Below are positions 9,027-18,076 of a DNA stretch of 64,000 bases, one piece after another (position 1 is the stretch's first letter; each line of letters begins with the position of its first letter). The stretch comes from Sulfurovum sp. TSL1 (GTDB lineage Bacteria; Campylobacterota; Campylobacteria; Campylobacterales; Sulfurovaceae). Below the pieces are notes generated by a model. The model was not told where the DNA came from and did not search any database. It was given only the letters and a program-made list of their open reading frames with translations. A program made the translations under genes and the position numbers. The DNA is taken from assembly GCF_019972135.1 (NCBI RefSeq), contig NZ_BPFI01000001.1:231106-295105 (forward strand). Direction: 5' to 3'.

Positions 9027-10481
9027 GTGAGTAAAAAAATATCAAAAATTTTAATAGCCAATCGTGGTGAAATTGCTCTACGTATCATCAGAGCATGTAA
9101 AGAGTTGGATATTACCAGTGTAGTTATACATTCGGATGCTGATAGTGAAGGCTCATGGGTACAGAAAGCAGATAAGAGTGTCTTGTTAGAGGGACACCCT
9201 GTGCAAGTCTATCTGGATTATGAGAATATTATTAAGGTCGCCAAAGAGTTAAAGTGTAGTGCTATCCATCCAGGATATGGTTTTTTGTCTGAAAGTGCCG
9301 ACTTTGCAAGAGCCTGTGATGAGAACGGTATTATTTTTATCGGACCCAAGGCAGAACACATTGAACTTTTTGGAGATAAAATTACTTCAAAAAATGCCAT
9401 GAAAGAGATCGGGGTACCTGTGCTTGAAGGTACAACTACGCCTATCACGGATAAACAAGAAGCACAAAGAATCTCTCAAGAGATAGGTTTCCCGGTTATC
9501 ATCAAAGCCGCATTTGGCGGTGGCGGTCGTGGAATGCGTGTTGTGCATGAGGCAAAACAGTTCGATTCTCTTTTTGAGGCAGCAACAAGTGAAGCAAAAA
9601 AATTCTTTGGAAACGGTGATGTCTTTATAGAAAAATTTGTCAGCAATCCCCGACATATTGAAGTGCAGGTCATTGCGGACAAGTATGGGAACGTCGTGCA
9701 TTTGGGAGAAAGAGACTGTTCGATCCAGAGACGTCATCAAAAAGTCATCGAGATCGCCCCTTCACCAAGCCTCAATGATGCTACACGAAAAGAGCTCTAT
9801 CGTATTGCTATCAGAGCGATGAATCGTTTAGGCTATGAAAATGTCGGGACGATCGAATTTTTGCTCGATGCAAAAGACAATATCTACTTTATCGAAATGA
9901 ATACACGTCTTCAGGTTGAACACCCGGTCACAGAGATCATCACCGGTGTGGATATCGTACAAAGAATGATCCAGATCGCAGAGGGAGACAAGCTTCATTT
10001 TTTACAAGAAGAAATCGTGTTTAGAGGATATGCCATTGAGTTCAGGATCAACGCAGAGGACCCGCTCAACAACTTTATGCCATCATTTGGAACGATCGAA
10101 AAGTACTTAACTCCGGGTGGACCGGGGGTAAGGCTTGATACAAGCGTATATGGCGGATACTCTATACCGACCAATTATGATTCTATGATAGGGAAACTGA
10201 TCGTGTGGGCATTAGACTGGGAAGGTGTAGTTAAAAAAGCCAAAAGAGCTTTAGATGAATACTATATAGAAGGACTTACAACCAACATTCCACTTCATAA
10301 AGAAGTAGTGTGTGATGAGAGTTTCCAAAAAGGTATATTTGATACAGGATTTTTGGACAAACGTGTTGAACACTTTGCCCTGATCAATACCATCGCACCG
10401 ACAGAAGATAAACGTATTACTTCTTTTATCTCAAAACTGATGCAAAAGGGTTTAACTTCCAAAAAAGGTGACTTTATATAG
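9027..10481 (+). CDS. Biotin carboxylase subunit (acetyl-CoA, pyruvate or 2-oxoglutarate carboxylase)
   Basis: Uses ATP and bicarbonate to carboxylate biotin on a carrier domain. 484 residues: N-terminal KILIANRGEIALRIIRAC, the glycine-rich ATP-grasp loop GGGGRGMR, then GERDCSIQRRHQK, and the catalytic segment EMNTRLQVEHPVTE. The start is a GTG after GAAGGAATT. Its C-terminus is about 35 residues longer than plain AccC. No separate biotin carrier gene adjoins it. The nearest biotinyl domain is on the OadA-like subunit at the left edge, so the pair may form a two-subunit pyruvate or 2-oxoglutarate carboxylase; an AccC role is the alternative. Confidence 0.9.
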   Translation: MSKKISKILIANRGEIALRIIRACKELDITSVVIHSDADSEGSWVQKADKSVLLEGHPVQVYLDYENIIKVAKELKCSAIHPGYGFLSESADFARACDENGIIFIGPKAEHIELFGDKITSKNAMKEIGVPVLEGTTTPITDKQEAQRISQEIGFPVIIKAAFGGGGRGMRVVHEAKQFDSLFEAATSEAKKFFGNGDVFIEKFVSNPRHIEVQVIADKYGNVVHLGERDCSIQRRHQKVIEIAPSPSLNDATRKELYRIAIRAMNRLGYENVGTIEFLLDAKDNIYFIEMNTRLQVEHPVTEIITGVDIVQRMIQIAEGDKLHFLQEEIVFRGYAIEFRINAEDPLNNFMPSFGTIEKYLTPGGPGVRLDTSVYGGYSIPTNYDSMIGKLIVWALDWEGVVKKAKRALDEYYIEGLTTNIPLHKEVVCDESFQKGIFDTGFLDKRVEHFALINTIAPTEDKRITSFISKLMQKGLTSKKGDFI

Positions 10482-10902
10482 TCACTTTATGTTACATATA
10501 AATTACATCATTGATGCATATAAAAATATTCTTAAGTAAATATACTATTATATTGTATTGTTTTGATACATATATAAACTAGGATGCATGTTGAACGCTG
10601 GTTATGAAGTAAGCAACTTAGTGATCTTAAGAATGTTTACATTTTCTTTACATACTTACACTATGATGACTTTCATCTTCTCTCAAAAAATTCATTGTTG
10701 TTATCTATACAACATATCGTGAAAGTTTGAACCCCATTGGGTTTAGATCCTGAAAAGAAAGATGAGGGGTTTTACTTATTGATATCATGTTAAAAGTGAT
10801 CCGTTGAAATAGAAGTAAACTGAATAGGTGTATAGCTTTGATCTTTATCAGGGTTTAAAAATAAGAATGATGTTCTTTAAAATGTAATCTAGAAGGAAAA
10901 AT
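10482..10902. other. Non-coding gap with TTACAT direct repeats
   Basis: A 421-base AT-rich gap. It holds two pairs of direct repeats with 11-base periodicity: TTACAT at 10492 and 10503, and TTTACAT at 10636 and 10647. Further on, AACCC/GGGTT at about 10729-10742 forms a small hairpin whose CCCC could pair instead with GGGGTT near 10766-10771. The spacing of the repeats is that of OmpR/PhoB-family binding sites. No open frame in it looks coding. Confidence 0.5.
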
Positions 10903-12594
10903 ATGAAAAAAACGATCATGACCATCTGTGCATTGGCACTAGTCACACCGACTGCTATATTTGCAGTGCAGAAAAAATCAAATGAGATCACCATTCATTT
11001 TGCGCACATAGGTGATATACATGGACACTTGATTCCGCGTGCACATGTCCGGGATGATGGCAACGGTATGAAACAGGGCGGACTCGCCCGTGTCTATACG
11101 CTGATCAAAGAGATGCGTGAAAAAGATGATCAGCTTGTTCTGGTAAACACAGGAGATACGATACAAGGATCGGCAGAAGCACTCTACACACGCGGTGGAG
11201 CAATGACAGAAGTGCTTAATGCCTTTGGTATTGATTATTATGCTCCGGGAAACTGGGATTGGCTTTATGGGAAAGCGCGTTTTAAAGAGCTTTTTGTAGG
11301 TAAAGATGCTTTATCACACTGGCATCCGTTGATTGCAAATATCTATAATGCTGATGACGGTACACATCTTGTAGAACCTTATCATATTCAGACTATAAAA
11401 GGGATCAAAGTCGGATTTTTAGGGTTTACATCGGAACGTGGACCCATGATCGTGGGCTCAAGTGTAACTAACGGTTTGAAATTTTCCAATGGAGATACAG
11501 AATTTGAAAAGTATGTTCAAGAGTTACGTCCCCAGGTTGATCTGCTTATTGTTTTGTCAGAACTGGGTTTGGCTAAAAATATTGCGTTGTCCAAAGCATA
11601 TCCGGGAGTAGATTTCGTTTTTTCCTCTGACATGCATGAGGAGACACCAAGAGAGGTAGTGCTTAAAAACGGGACTGTTTTGATTGAAGAGGGACAGGAT
11701 GGAACGCGTGTGGGTGAAATGAGTGTAACGCTTAGAGACCATAAAGTTGTTGGACACAAGTTCACATTTCACATCGTGGATGAACAGATCAAGCCTGATG
11801 CAGAAATTACAGCGCTGATTGAACAAGTACGTGCACCATTTGTTGAAGAAACAAGCGCAAAAAAATATGTCAATCCATTTAGTAAACGTCATTTAAAGGG
11901 TGCAATTAATACTGTAATTGGCAAAACGGATGTAGATCTTCATAGAAGTAATTTTTCAGACAGTGTGATGCCTGCAGTTGTTGAAGGAAGTTCTCATGAC
12001 TTTATCACAGATGTTTTTAGAATACAAAGTGGTGCAGACATAGGATTACTACGCGGTTTTAGATATGGAACACATATCAAAACCGGTAATATTCGCCGTG
12101 AAGACATCTATCATTATATCCCGATTGGTCCGTTCTTGGCAAAAGGAGAAATGACAGGTCAGACTATAAAGAATGTGATCGAAAACAGTGCAGATGGATC
12201 GCTGGCAGGTGATGCTACTGATTGGAAGGGTGGCTGGCTTTTTGCATGGAGCGGCCTACACTATGATTTGACGCCAAATGCCCAAAAAGGGGAAAGAGCA
12301 ACAAACATTACTGTACTCGACAAACAGACAGGTAAATATCTACCGTTAGACCTTGAAAAGGTATATACCGTTGCCGGTTATAACTATGAGGAGGAGCCAA
12401 ACCGTATTAACAAAGTCATATGCGACACTGTTGAGCCAGTTAAAAATGATAAAGGGGAAGCCATCGAAGCAACTGATGCGATTGAAGAGTATTTAAAAGT
12501 TCAACATGCAAATCCGGAACTCAATCGTATTAAGATCATTGCACCGCTTAGTAAACCACATTATGGGAATAGAGAGATTCAACCTCTGCCCTAG
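10903..12594 (+). CDS. SoxB / 5'-nucleotidase-family metallophosphoesterase, periplasmic
   Basis: 563 residues with an N-terminal signal peptide (MKKTIMTICALALVTPTAIF). The metallophosphoesterase domain shows HIGDIHGHLIPR, then LVNTGDTIQGSA, then GNWDWLYG, then SDMHEE; a C-terminal 5'-nucleotidase domain follows. The GNWDWLYG motif in place of the GNHEFD of UshA resembles the GHWEFTYG of SoxB, so a thiosulfate-oxidation hydrolase is possible, but none of soxA, X, Y or Z adjoins it. Upstream repeats of PhoB-like spacing would suit a nucleotidase. I leave the substrate open. Confidence 0.82.
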   Translation: MKKTIMTICALALVTPTAIFAVQKKSNEITIHFAHIGDIHGHLIPRAHVRDDGNGMKQGGLARVYTLIKEMREKDDQLVLVNTGDTIQGSAEALYTRGGAMTEVLNAFGIDYYAPGNWDWLYGKARFKELFVGKDALSHWHPLIANIYNADDGTHLVEPYHIQTIKGIKVGFLGFTSERGPMIVGSSVTNGLKFSNGDTEFEKYVQELRPQVDLLIVLSELGLAKNIALSKAYPGVDFVFSSDMHEETPREVVLKNGTVLIEEGQDGTRVGEMSVTLRDHKVVGHKFTFHIVDEQIKPDAEITALIEQVRAPFVEETSAKKYVNPFSKRHLKGAINTVIGKTDVDLHRSNFSDSVMPAVVEGSSHDFITDVFRIQSGADIGLLRGFRYGTHIKTGNIRREDIYHYIPIGPFLAKGEMTGQTIKNVIENSADGSLAGDATDWKGGWLFAWSGLHYDLTPNAQKGERATNITVLDKQTGKYLPLDLEKVYTVAGYNYEEEPNRINKVICDTVEPVKNDKGEAIEATDAIEEYLKVQHANPELNRIKIIAPLSKPHYGNREIQPLP

Positions 12595-12608
12595 ACAATG
12601 GGTAATCA

Positions 12609-12640
12609 AGCAGAACACATACCTGTGTTCTGCTATAATT
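12609..12640 (+). terminator. Terminator after the phosphoesterase gene
   Basis: Eleven-bp perfect stem AGCAGAACACA/TGTGTTCTGCT with loop TACC, followed by ATAATTTG. It lies 15 bases past the stop. An in-frame ATG at 12598 would translate through it, which supports placing the next start at 12688. Confidence 0.7.
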
Positions 12641-12687
12641 TGAAAACATTTGCTAAACAGGATAGTAATGATAAAAGGGGCTATGAT

Positions 12688-13647
12688 ATGAAACTTAATG
12701 ATATTGTTATCAATTATGTAAAAAAAATCATTAAAGAAGATCGAAAAAATATTTTTCATTTATTGTATTACTCTATCATTGATGCAATTCTTGTTTTATC
12801 TATTCCTCTCGCATCCGCTATTATTATCAACAGTGTATTGGCACATGCATCACTGTCTTTAGTTATTCTGGGATCAATAGTTCTTGTTTTATTTGTATTT
12901 ATTACTATTTTACAATTGCTTAAAGGGTATATTGTTGAAAAGTTTCAACAGAAAGTTTTTCTTCAAGAAGGCATAGAGATTGCGACAAAAGCAATAAATC
13001 TAGACCATGAAGATCATGATGCCGAAATTAAACATAAAAAATTAATGAACTACTTTTTTGATATTACCTCGATTCAAAAGTTCTTTCCTATTCTGTTACT
13101 TGATGGTTTGGGGCTTGTGATCAAGATCGTTGTGAGTCTTCTTTTGTTACTTGCATTTGACCCGATTCTATTTGCTGCAGGAACACTCTTTTTTTCGATC
13201 TATATCATCCTGTTGTTTCTCCTTGGGCACAATGCAGCACAAAGTGCATTGGAGCGTTCGGATGCAAAACATAGTACCATCTATTTTTTACAGCATATCA
13301 ATGAAGAAATAGGTACTGAACATGAAACGCTATCAAAGTTTAATACCTATTTAACTACGTATGTACAGGCCAGGAAAAAGTTATTTCAGATCATTATCAG
13401 ACAATTGGGATTTACTTTTTTTGCAGAAGGATTCATTTTCAGTATGTTCCTGGTCATAGGAGGTTATCTTGTTATTAACGGCAGTCTGCCGCTGGGGGAA
13501 TTTGTTGCCGCTGAAATTATTGTGACCTCTATTACTTACGCATTAAAAGGATTTGCAAAACAGCTTGATTATATTTATGATATGATCGAAGGACTCTATA
13601 AAGTCAATAAGTTGTCAGTAGGGTTGGAGGATAAGAGACATGGATAG
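12688..13647 (+). CDS. ABC-exporter transmembrane domain protein without ATPase domain
   Basis: 319 residues with about six membrane segments arranged as in type I ABC exporters: a first pair around residues 25-85, a cytoplasmic region with ATKAINLDHED, a middle pair around 135-180, and a last pair around 245-285. The chain ends (GLYKVNKLSVGLEDK) where an exporter would pass into its nucleotide-binding domain. The next gene starts 8 bases before the stop, so no ATPase domain can follow in frame. The start follows AAAAGGGG. It shares an operon with a HlyD-type adaptor and a TolC-type channel. Either an ATPase elsewhere serves it or it works without one. Confidence 0.8.
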   Translation: MKLNDIVINYVKKIIKEDRKNIFHLLYYSIIDAILVLSIPLASAIIINSVLAHASLSLVILGSIVLVLFVFITILQLLKGYIVEKFQQKVFLQEGIEIATKAINLDHEDHDAEIKHKKLMNYFFDITSIQKFFPILLLDGLGLVIKIVVSLLLLLAFDPILFAAGTLFFSIYIILLFLLGHNAAQSALERSDAKHSTIYFLQHINEEIGTEHETLSKFNTYLTTYVQARKKLFQIIIRQLGFTFFAEGFIFSMFLVIGGYLVINGSLPLGEFVAAEIIVTSITYALKGFAKQLDYIYDMIEGLYKVNKLSVGLEDKRHG

Positions 13648-14911
13648 ATTTAAGTTTGATGCATTGCAACTTGTTGAGACCAATCCTTTTGTAAATCGTA
13701 TCGGCCGTTTTACATTTGTTCTCATACTTTTTTTCATCGTCATTCTTTTTTTACCCTGGAGACAGACGGTTCAGGGTGAAGGCACACTGATCGCGTATGA
13801 TCCCACCCAGAGAATACAGTCTATCTCGGCGCCTATTGATGGTTTTATCGATACCTTTTATGTTTCTGAGAACGAACATGTACAGCAGGGAATGAAACTT
13901 TTCAATATGATCGACCCCGATAAAGACTACAAAACACGTGTGTATAAAATGAAAGAGGATTTCGAACAGCAGCATGAAAATATTGAAAATGAACTCATTG
14001 TCCTCAAACAAAAAGACACCAGTCTTCTGAATCAGAAAAAAATACGTTTAGAGCTCTATGACAAACATTATATTCAGGCAGAAGAACAGTTGAAAAGTCT
14101 ACAGCTCAAATATCAGGCGGAAAAAAAGAACTATGAGGTTCTCTTCAACCATTTTACCAGGATCAAGCAACTCTATGTTCAAAAAATAGAATCAAAAAAG
14201 CATTATGAAAAAGCCGAGAATCAATATATCAATTCGAAAATAACATTAGAGAAGATCGAAATTGATATAGAGGTGCAGAAGCGAAATTTATCCATCATTC
14301 AACAGGAAAAACAACATTTTCTGGAAGAAATAGGAAATCAGATAAGAACACTTGAAAACAATATGTTAGGAGTGGAAACACGCTTAAATATTTTAAAAAG
14401 GGACTATGAAAAACATTTGACAGAGATAGCCAGATATGAAACATCATCGGTGATCTCACAAAAAGATGGTTCTGTCATGCGGATCTTGGAAAATGACAAG
14501 AATACGTATATCAAAAAAGGGCAGCCTGTCATACGTTTTTCTCCAGATGTTAATACCAGTGCACTGTTGTTAAAGGTCTCAGACTTCAATATGCCTTTGA
14601 TGAAAGAGGGACTGCCTGTAAGGATCAGATTCTATGGATGGCCTGTGTTGTACATCCCCGGATGGCCGGTGATAAGGTTTGGTACCTTTGGAGGCATTGT
14701 GAAGAGAGTGGACCCGGTCTTGCATGAGAAAGGTGCTTACTATGCCTATGTGGTTGAAGATCCAAATGAACCATGGCCCTCTCATGAAAAACTTCGAGTA
14801 GGTACAGGTGCAACTGCATGGGTTGCCTTGTCAAGTGTGCCGATCTGGTATGAACTTTGGCGCTTAATGAATGCATTCCCAGCGAACATGGTCACGCCGG
14901 AGAAAAAATAA
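13640..14911 (+). CDS. HlyD-family periplasmic adaptor
   Basis: 423 residues: short cytoplasmic N-terminus, one membrane anchor (about residues 22-42), a beta/lipoyl half-motif (ISAPIDGFIDTFYVSENEHV), a long alpha-helical hairpin with coiled-coil character (about residues 95-265), the second lipoyl half (SVISQKDGSVMRI), and a beta-barrel C-terminus. Such proteins link an inner-membrane exporter to a TolC channel. It overlaps the exporter-like gene by 8 bases, with ribosome site GGAGGAT, and abuts the channel gene in a TAATG stop-start. Confidence 0.88.
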   Translation: MDRFKFDALQLVETNPFVNRIGRFTFVLILFFIVILFLPWRQTVQGEGTLIAYDPTQRIQSISAPIDGFIDTFYVSENEHVQQGMKLFNMIDPDKDYKTRVYKMKEDFEQQHENIENELIVLKQKDTSLLNQKKIRLELYDKHYIQAEEQLKSLQLKYQAEKKNYEVLFNHFTRIKQLYVQKIESKKHYEKAENQYINSKITLEKIEIDIEVQKRNLSIIQQEKQHFLEEIGNQIRTLENNMLGVETRLNILKRDYEKHLTEIARYETSSVISQKDGSVMRILENDKNTYIKKGQPVIRFSPDVNTSALLLKVSDFNMPLMKEGLPVRIRFYGWPVLYIPGWPVIRFGTFGGIVKRVDPVLHEKGAYYAYVVEDPNEPWPSHEKLRVGTGATAWVALSSVPIWYELWRLMNAFPANMVTPEKK

Positions 14912-16272
14912 TGAAACAAACATTTTTAAGATACTGTATCTATCTCTGTATGTGTTCGTATGATGCATTTTCCAAAGAAATTTTTACCGTGGAGCATATG
15001 AAACACTATCTGACAGAAGAAAACCCGTATATATACACTGCAGTGGGACAACAATATATTGATGCAGCGCGTATTGGATCAGCACAGGGAGGCTTTGATA
15101 CGAAGCTCTCCGTAGCGTACGATAAAAAAGAATACCCGATAAGTACAGGCGAATTTTCTGATATCTCTTTGAGCAAGCCGACAGAAAACGGTACGGAATT
15201 TATTGTAGGGTACAGAAAAGCTGAAGGGGTTCAAGAGTATAACAATATCAAAACCGGTAGTGAAGGGGAATTACGGCTGGGAGTGAAAGTACCGGTATTT
15301 TCAGTTTTGAACGATATGAACGAACGTAAATATACGCTTGATTCCGCCAGAATAAATGCTACCAGGTCGGCATTTGAATCACAAAACAATTTAAGAAATC
15401 TCTATACGCATATCGTCACTTCATATTACCAACTCCTCTACTATAGTGAGGTCCTGAAGCTTGAGAAAAGTCTCTTGCATAAAGCGACAAAAAGGAATCG
15501 TTTTATTGAGAAAAGAGTACGAACCGGAGACCTTTCGGATATCGCTATACTTGAATCAAAACAGCAGATCATTAATCGTGAACAGAGAGTTCTCAGAACA
15601 AAAAACAGTTATACCCAGGCATTACAGACATTTTTAAAGTATCTGAACCTCTCTAAAAAAGAGTTTGATCTGAGATATGTGCTCCCCCCACTAAAGATGC
15701 TAAAGAAGGAAAAGATCATTTTCCACAATGTGATCAGTCAGGCATTAAAACAAAGACCAGACCTCAAAGCCTTGGAGTCCCAACAAAGCAAACTGGACCT
15801 GGACACAGCCTATAATAGCGTATCAGCGTATCCCGAGTTAAATCTTTTTGCCTACGGCGTGCATGATATACACTATGGAGAGGGTATAAAAGTGGGACTG
15901 CAGTTTGATATCCCATTAGAAAGACGATCGTATAAAGGAAAGATGATCGAGATACAAAAAGGTATGAATCAACTTGAAGAAGAGAAAAACAGACTACTGT
16001 TAGACCTGAAAACAAATCTTAGTAATTTAATGTATGCATTGGATATTGTCAATCAAAATATAGAATTGGGGGATAAGGAAACAAAGATCGTTGAATCGCT
16101 CGAAGAAGCTGAAAATAAAAAATATGAAGTGGGTTCAAGTGACCTGTTTCAGATCAATCAACGTGAGATCAGAACATTGGAAGTCAAGAAAAAGCAATTG
16201 GAATACCATCTCAATGCGCTGGTGATACAACAGGAGATAAAAAAAGAGATGGGAGAGTATATGACACTGTAA
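14911..16272 (+). CDS. TolC-family outer-membrane channel
   Basis: 453 residues from the ATG at 14911, which overlaps the adaptor stop by one base and follows GGAGAAAAA; an upstream in-frame ATG at 14857 lies inside the adaptor gene and is less likely. The sequence is rich in long amphipathic helices and has the repeated layout of TolC proteins, with LKQRPDLKALESQQSKL at the second half and a hydrophobic N-terminus that may be a weak signal peptide. Third gene of the ABC-like export operon. Confidence 0.87.
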   Translation: MKQTFLRYCIYLCMCSYDAFSKEIFTVEHMKHYLTEENPYIYTAVGQQYIDAARIGSAQGGFDTKLSVAYDKKEYPISTGEFSDISLSKPTENGTEFIVGYRKAEGVQEYNNIKTGSEGELRLGVKVPVFSVLNDMNERKYTLDSARINATRSAFESQNNLRNLYTHIVTSYYQLLYYSEVLKLEKSLLHKATKRNRFIEKRVRTGDLSDIAILESKQQIINREQRVLRTKNSYTQALQTFLKYLNLSKKEFDLRYVLPPLKMLKKEKIIFHNVISQALKQRPDLKALESQQSKLDLDTAYNSVSAYPELNLFAYGVHDIHYGEGIKVGLQFDIPLERRSYKGKMIEIQKGMNQLEEEKNRLLLDLKTNLSNLMYALDIVNQNIELGDKETKIVESLEEAENKKYEVGSSDLFQINQREIRTLEVKKKQLEYHLNALVIQQEIKKEMGEYMTL

Positions 16273-16407
16273 AAGTGTGATATGCATAATATATTTTAAG
16301 CTGAATCAACTCCATCTTATTGTCCATAATTATTAGTATACCTTCTCTATTATATAATCTTAAGTTATTTATATTACAATATCAAGAAATATATCAAAGG
16401 AAATACT

Positions 16408-16596
16408 ATGGATATAAATAAATGGAGAGCCACATGTAGACCTATCAGGATTGTGGTAGGGTTGGCACTTATCGGTTACGGTGCATACTCAGGAAATGCA
16501 TGGTTCTATCTTGGCGTGGTCCCGCTTATTGCTGGGCTTACAAATTTTTGTCCGGCCTGTATCGCCACGAAAAAGTGTGATACACCGGTGAAATAA
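16408..16596 (+). CDS. Small membrane protein, DUF2892 / YgaP type
   Basis: 62 residues. The N-terminal WRATCRPIRIVVGLALIGYG and the second hydrophobic stretch ending in TNFCPACIATKKC match DUF2892 proteins, which carry two membrane segments and a CPxC-type motif. The function of the family is unsettled; some members are fused to rhodanese domains. Ribosome site AAAGGAAA. It stands alone, closed by a strong terminator. Confidence 0.82.
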   Translation: MDINKWRATCRPIRIVVGLALIGYGAYSGNAWFYLGVVPLIAGLTNFCPACIATKKCDTPVK

Positions 16597-16627
16597 ACCA
16601 GGTGAGGACCTACCTCACCTGGTTTAT
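16596..16627 (+). terminator. Terminator after the DUF2892 gene
   Basis: Twelve-bp perfect stem AACCAGGTGAGG/CCTCACCTGGTT with a 5-base loop, then TTATA. It starts at the last base of the stop codon. Confidence 0.75.
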
Positions 16628-16694
16628 ACGTCATTGTAACGCTATTACGTTAGCACTCTTTTCGTAATTCAACCATTCTACTTGGTTAATAAAG

Positions 16695-16700
16695 TATAAT
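16695..16700 (+). promoter_or_regulatory. Probable -10 box for mgtE
   Basis: TATAAT lies 32 bases before the mgtE start in AT-rich sequence. As is common in Campylobacterota, there is no clear -35 box. Confidence 0.5.
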
Positions 16701-16731
16701 TTCACAATACAACGCTTCAAAGGTACTGTCT

Positions 16732-18060
16732 ATGGATAAAATCACACAATATTTAAAAGACCATCCTCATGATGAACTGCATCCTTCTGAGCTAGCTAAT
16801 ATTCTCAAAGATCTCAATGAGAAAAGTTTTCATGAAGCATTAAAGGCCATTCCTAGAGAGCTGATCGCAGATGTTGCACTGGAACTTCCGGACAGATATT
16901 TTGAAGATATTGTTGAGTCGTTTACCACAAAAGAAATCGCAGATTCGGTCGCTGAACTGGAAAGTGATGATCAGACAGACTTCATGCAAGAGCTTGAAGA
17001 GGTGGATAAAGGCATCGCCAAAGCAGTATTTAGCCAGTTGGATGAAGATGACCAGGCAGATATTTTAAAGCTGAAGCAGTATGATGATGATATCGCGGGT
17101 GCGTATATGCAAGTGGAAGTCTATACAGCGAACTTGCATGATACTGTACATGATGTGATCAGACAATTTGCGAAATTAAGACGCAATGATGAACTTGAGA
17201 ATGTGAACTATCTTTTTGTAACGGATGAAAAGCATCATCTTCGCTACGGTATAGGATTAGACCATCTTCTGGTCTTTAATTTTGATCGAACACTGGCAGA
17301 GAATATTAACGAAAACCCTGAAAAATATAAACCTATTATGGGATATGATTCTGACGATATCAGTGATATCGTACAGAAGTTTCAAGAGTACGATCTATCG
17401 TCTATGCCTATTATTGATGAGGATGGTATACTTCTTGGGCGTATCACTTCTGATGACATTTATGACATTATCAATGAACAGGCGACAGATCAAATGTACC
17501 ACTTGGCAGGGGTGAATGATGATGCCGAAGAAGATGAAGATATTTTTAAAGCAGGTAAATCACGTGCCGTATGGTTGGGGGTGAATCTGATCACAGCCAT
17601 TATCGCCTCTCTGGTCATAGGTCTTTTTGAGGATACCCTTCAAAGTATTGTCGCTTTGGCTATTTTGATGCCTATCGTGGCTTCGATGGGGGGTAATGCA
17701 GGGACACAAAGCCTTACGGTTGTTGTGCGTCAACTCGCGCTTGGTGACATTGCCCAGCATGATGCCTTTCGTACGATAAAGAAAGAAATCATACTCTCGC
17801 TTGCAAATGGTTTCCTTTTTGCTATAATCATGGGTATAATAGCCTCCATATGGTTTGACAAAGGGATGCTTGGTATTGTTATAGCACTCTCGATGGTCAT
17901 CAATTTGTTGAGTGCAGGTTTGTTTGGTGCTATGGTGCCATTGTTACTCAAAAAAATGGAAGTCGATCCGGCTATTGGAAGTACTGTGGTATTGACAACG
18001 GTGACGGATGTTGTAGGCTTCTTTTCGTTCCTGGGTCTAGCGACCCTGATATTATTATAA
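16732..18060 (+). CDS. mgtE: Magnesium transporter MgtE
   Basis: 442 residues with the full MgtE layout: a helical N-domain (about 1-125) with the charged motif LPDRYFEDIVESF, two CBS domains (about 130-255), and five membrane helices from about residue 280. The membrane part carries the family motifs LAILMPIVASMGGNAGTQSL and TVVLTTVTDVVGFFSF. It is a Mg2+ channel gated by cytoplasmic Mg2+ through the N and CBS domains. A second CBS-containing membrane protein follows 16 bases later, so the two may form a magnesium-handling operon. Confidence 0.96.
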   Translation: MDKITQYLKDHPHDELHPSELANILKDLNEKSFHEALKAIPRELIADVALELPDRYFEDIVESFTTKEIADSVAELESDDQTDFMQELEEVDKGIAKAVFSQLDEDDQADILKLKQYDDDIAGAYMQVEVYTANLHDTVHDVIRQFAKLRRNDELENVNYLFVTDEKHHLRYGIGLDHLLVFNFDRTLAENINENPEKYKPIMGYDSDDISDIVQKFQEYDLSSMPIIDEDGILLGRITSDDIYDIINEQATDQMYHLAGVNDDAEEDEDIFKAGKSRAVWLGVNLITAIIASLVIGLFEDTLQSIVALAILMPIVASMGGNAGTQSLTVVVRQLALGDIAQHDAFRTIKKEIILSLANGFLFAIIMGIIASIWFDKGMLGIVIALSMVINLLSAGLFGAMVPLLLKKMEVDPAIGSTVVLTTVTDVVGFFSFLGLATLILL

Positions 18061-18076
18061 AGGTAAATTTACATAA

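Noticed and set aside
10903-12594. Firm SoxB assignment
   Set aside because: The GNWDWLYG motif is SoxB-like, but no sox genes adjoin it and the nucleotidase family is broad, so the call was left general.
12598-12687. N-terminal extension of the ABC-like membrane protein
   Set aside because: It would translate through a strong terminator hairpin (12609-12634). The ATG at 12688 has an AAAAGGGG site.
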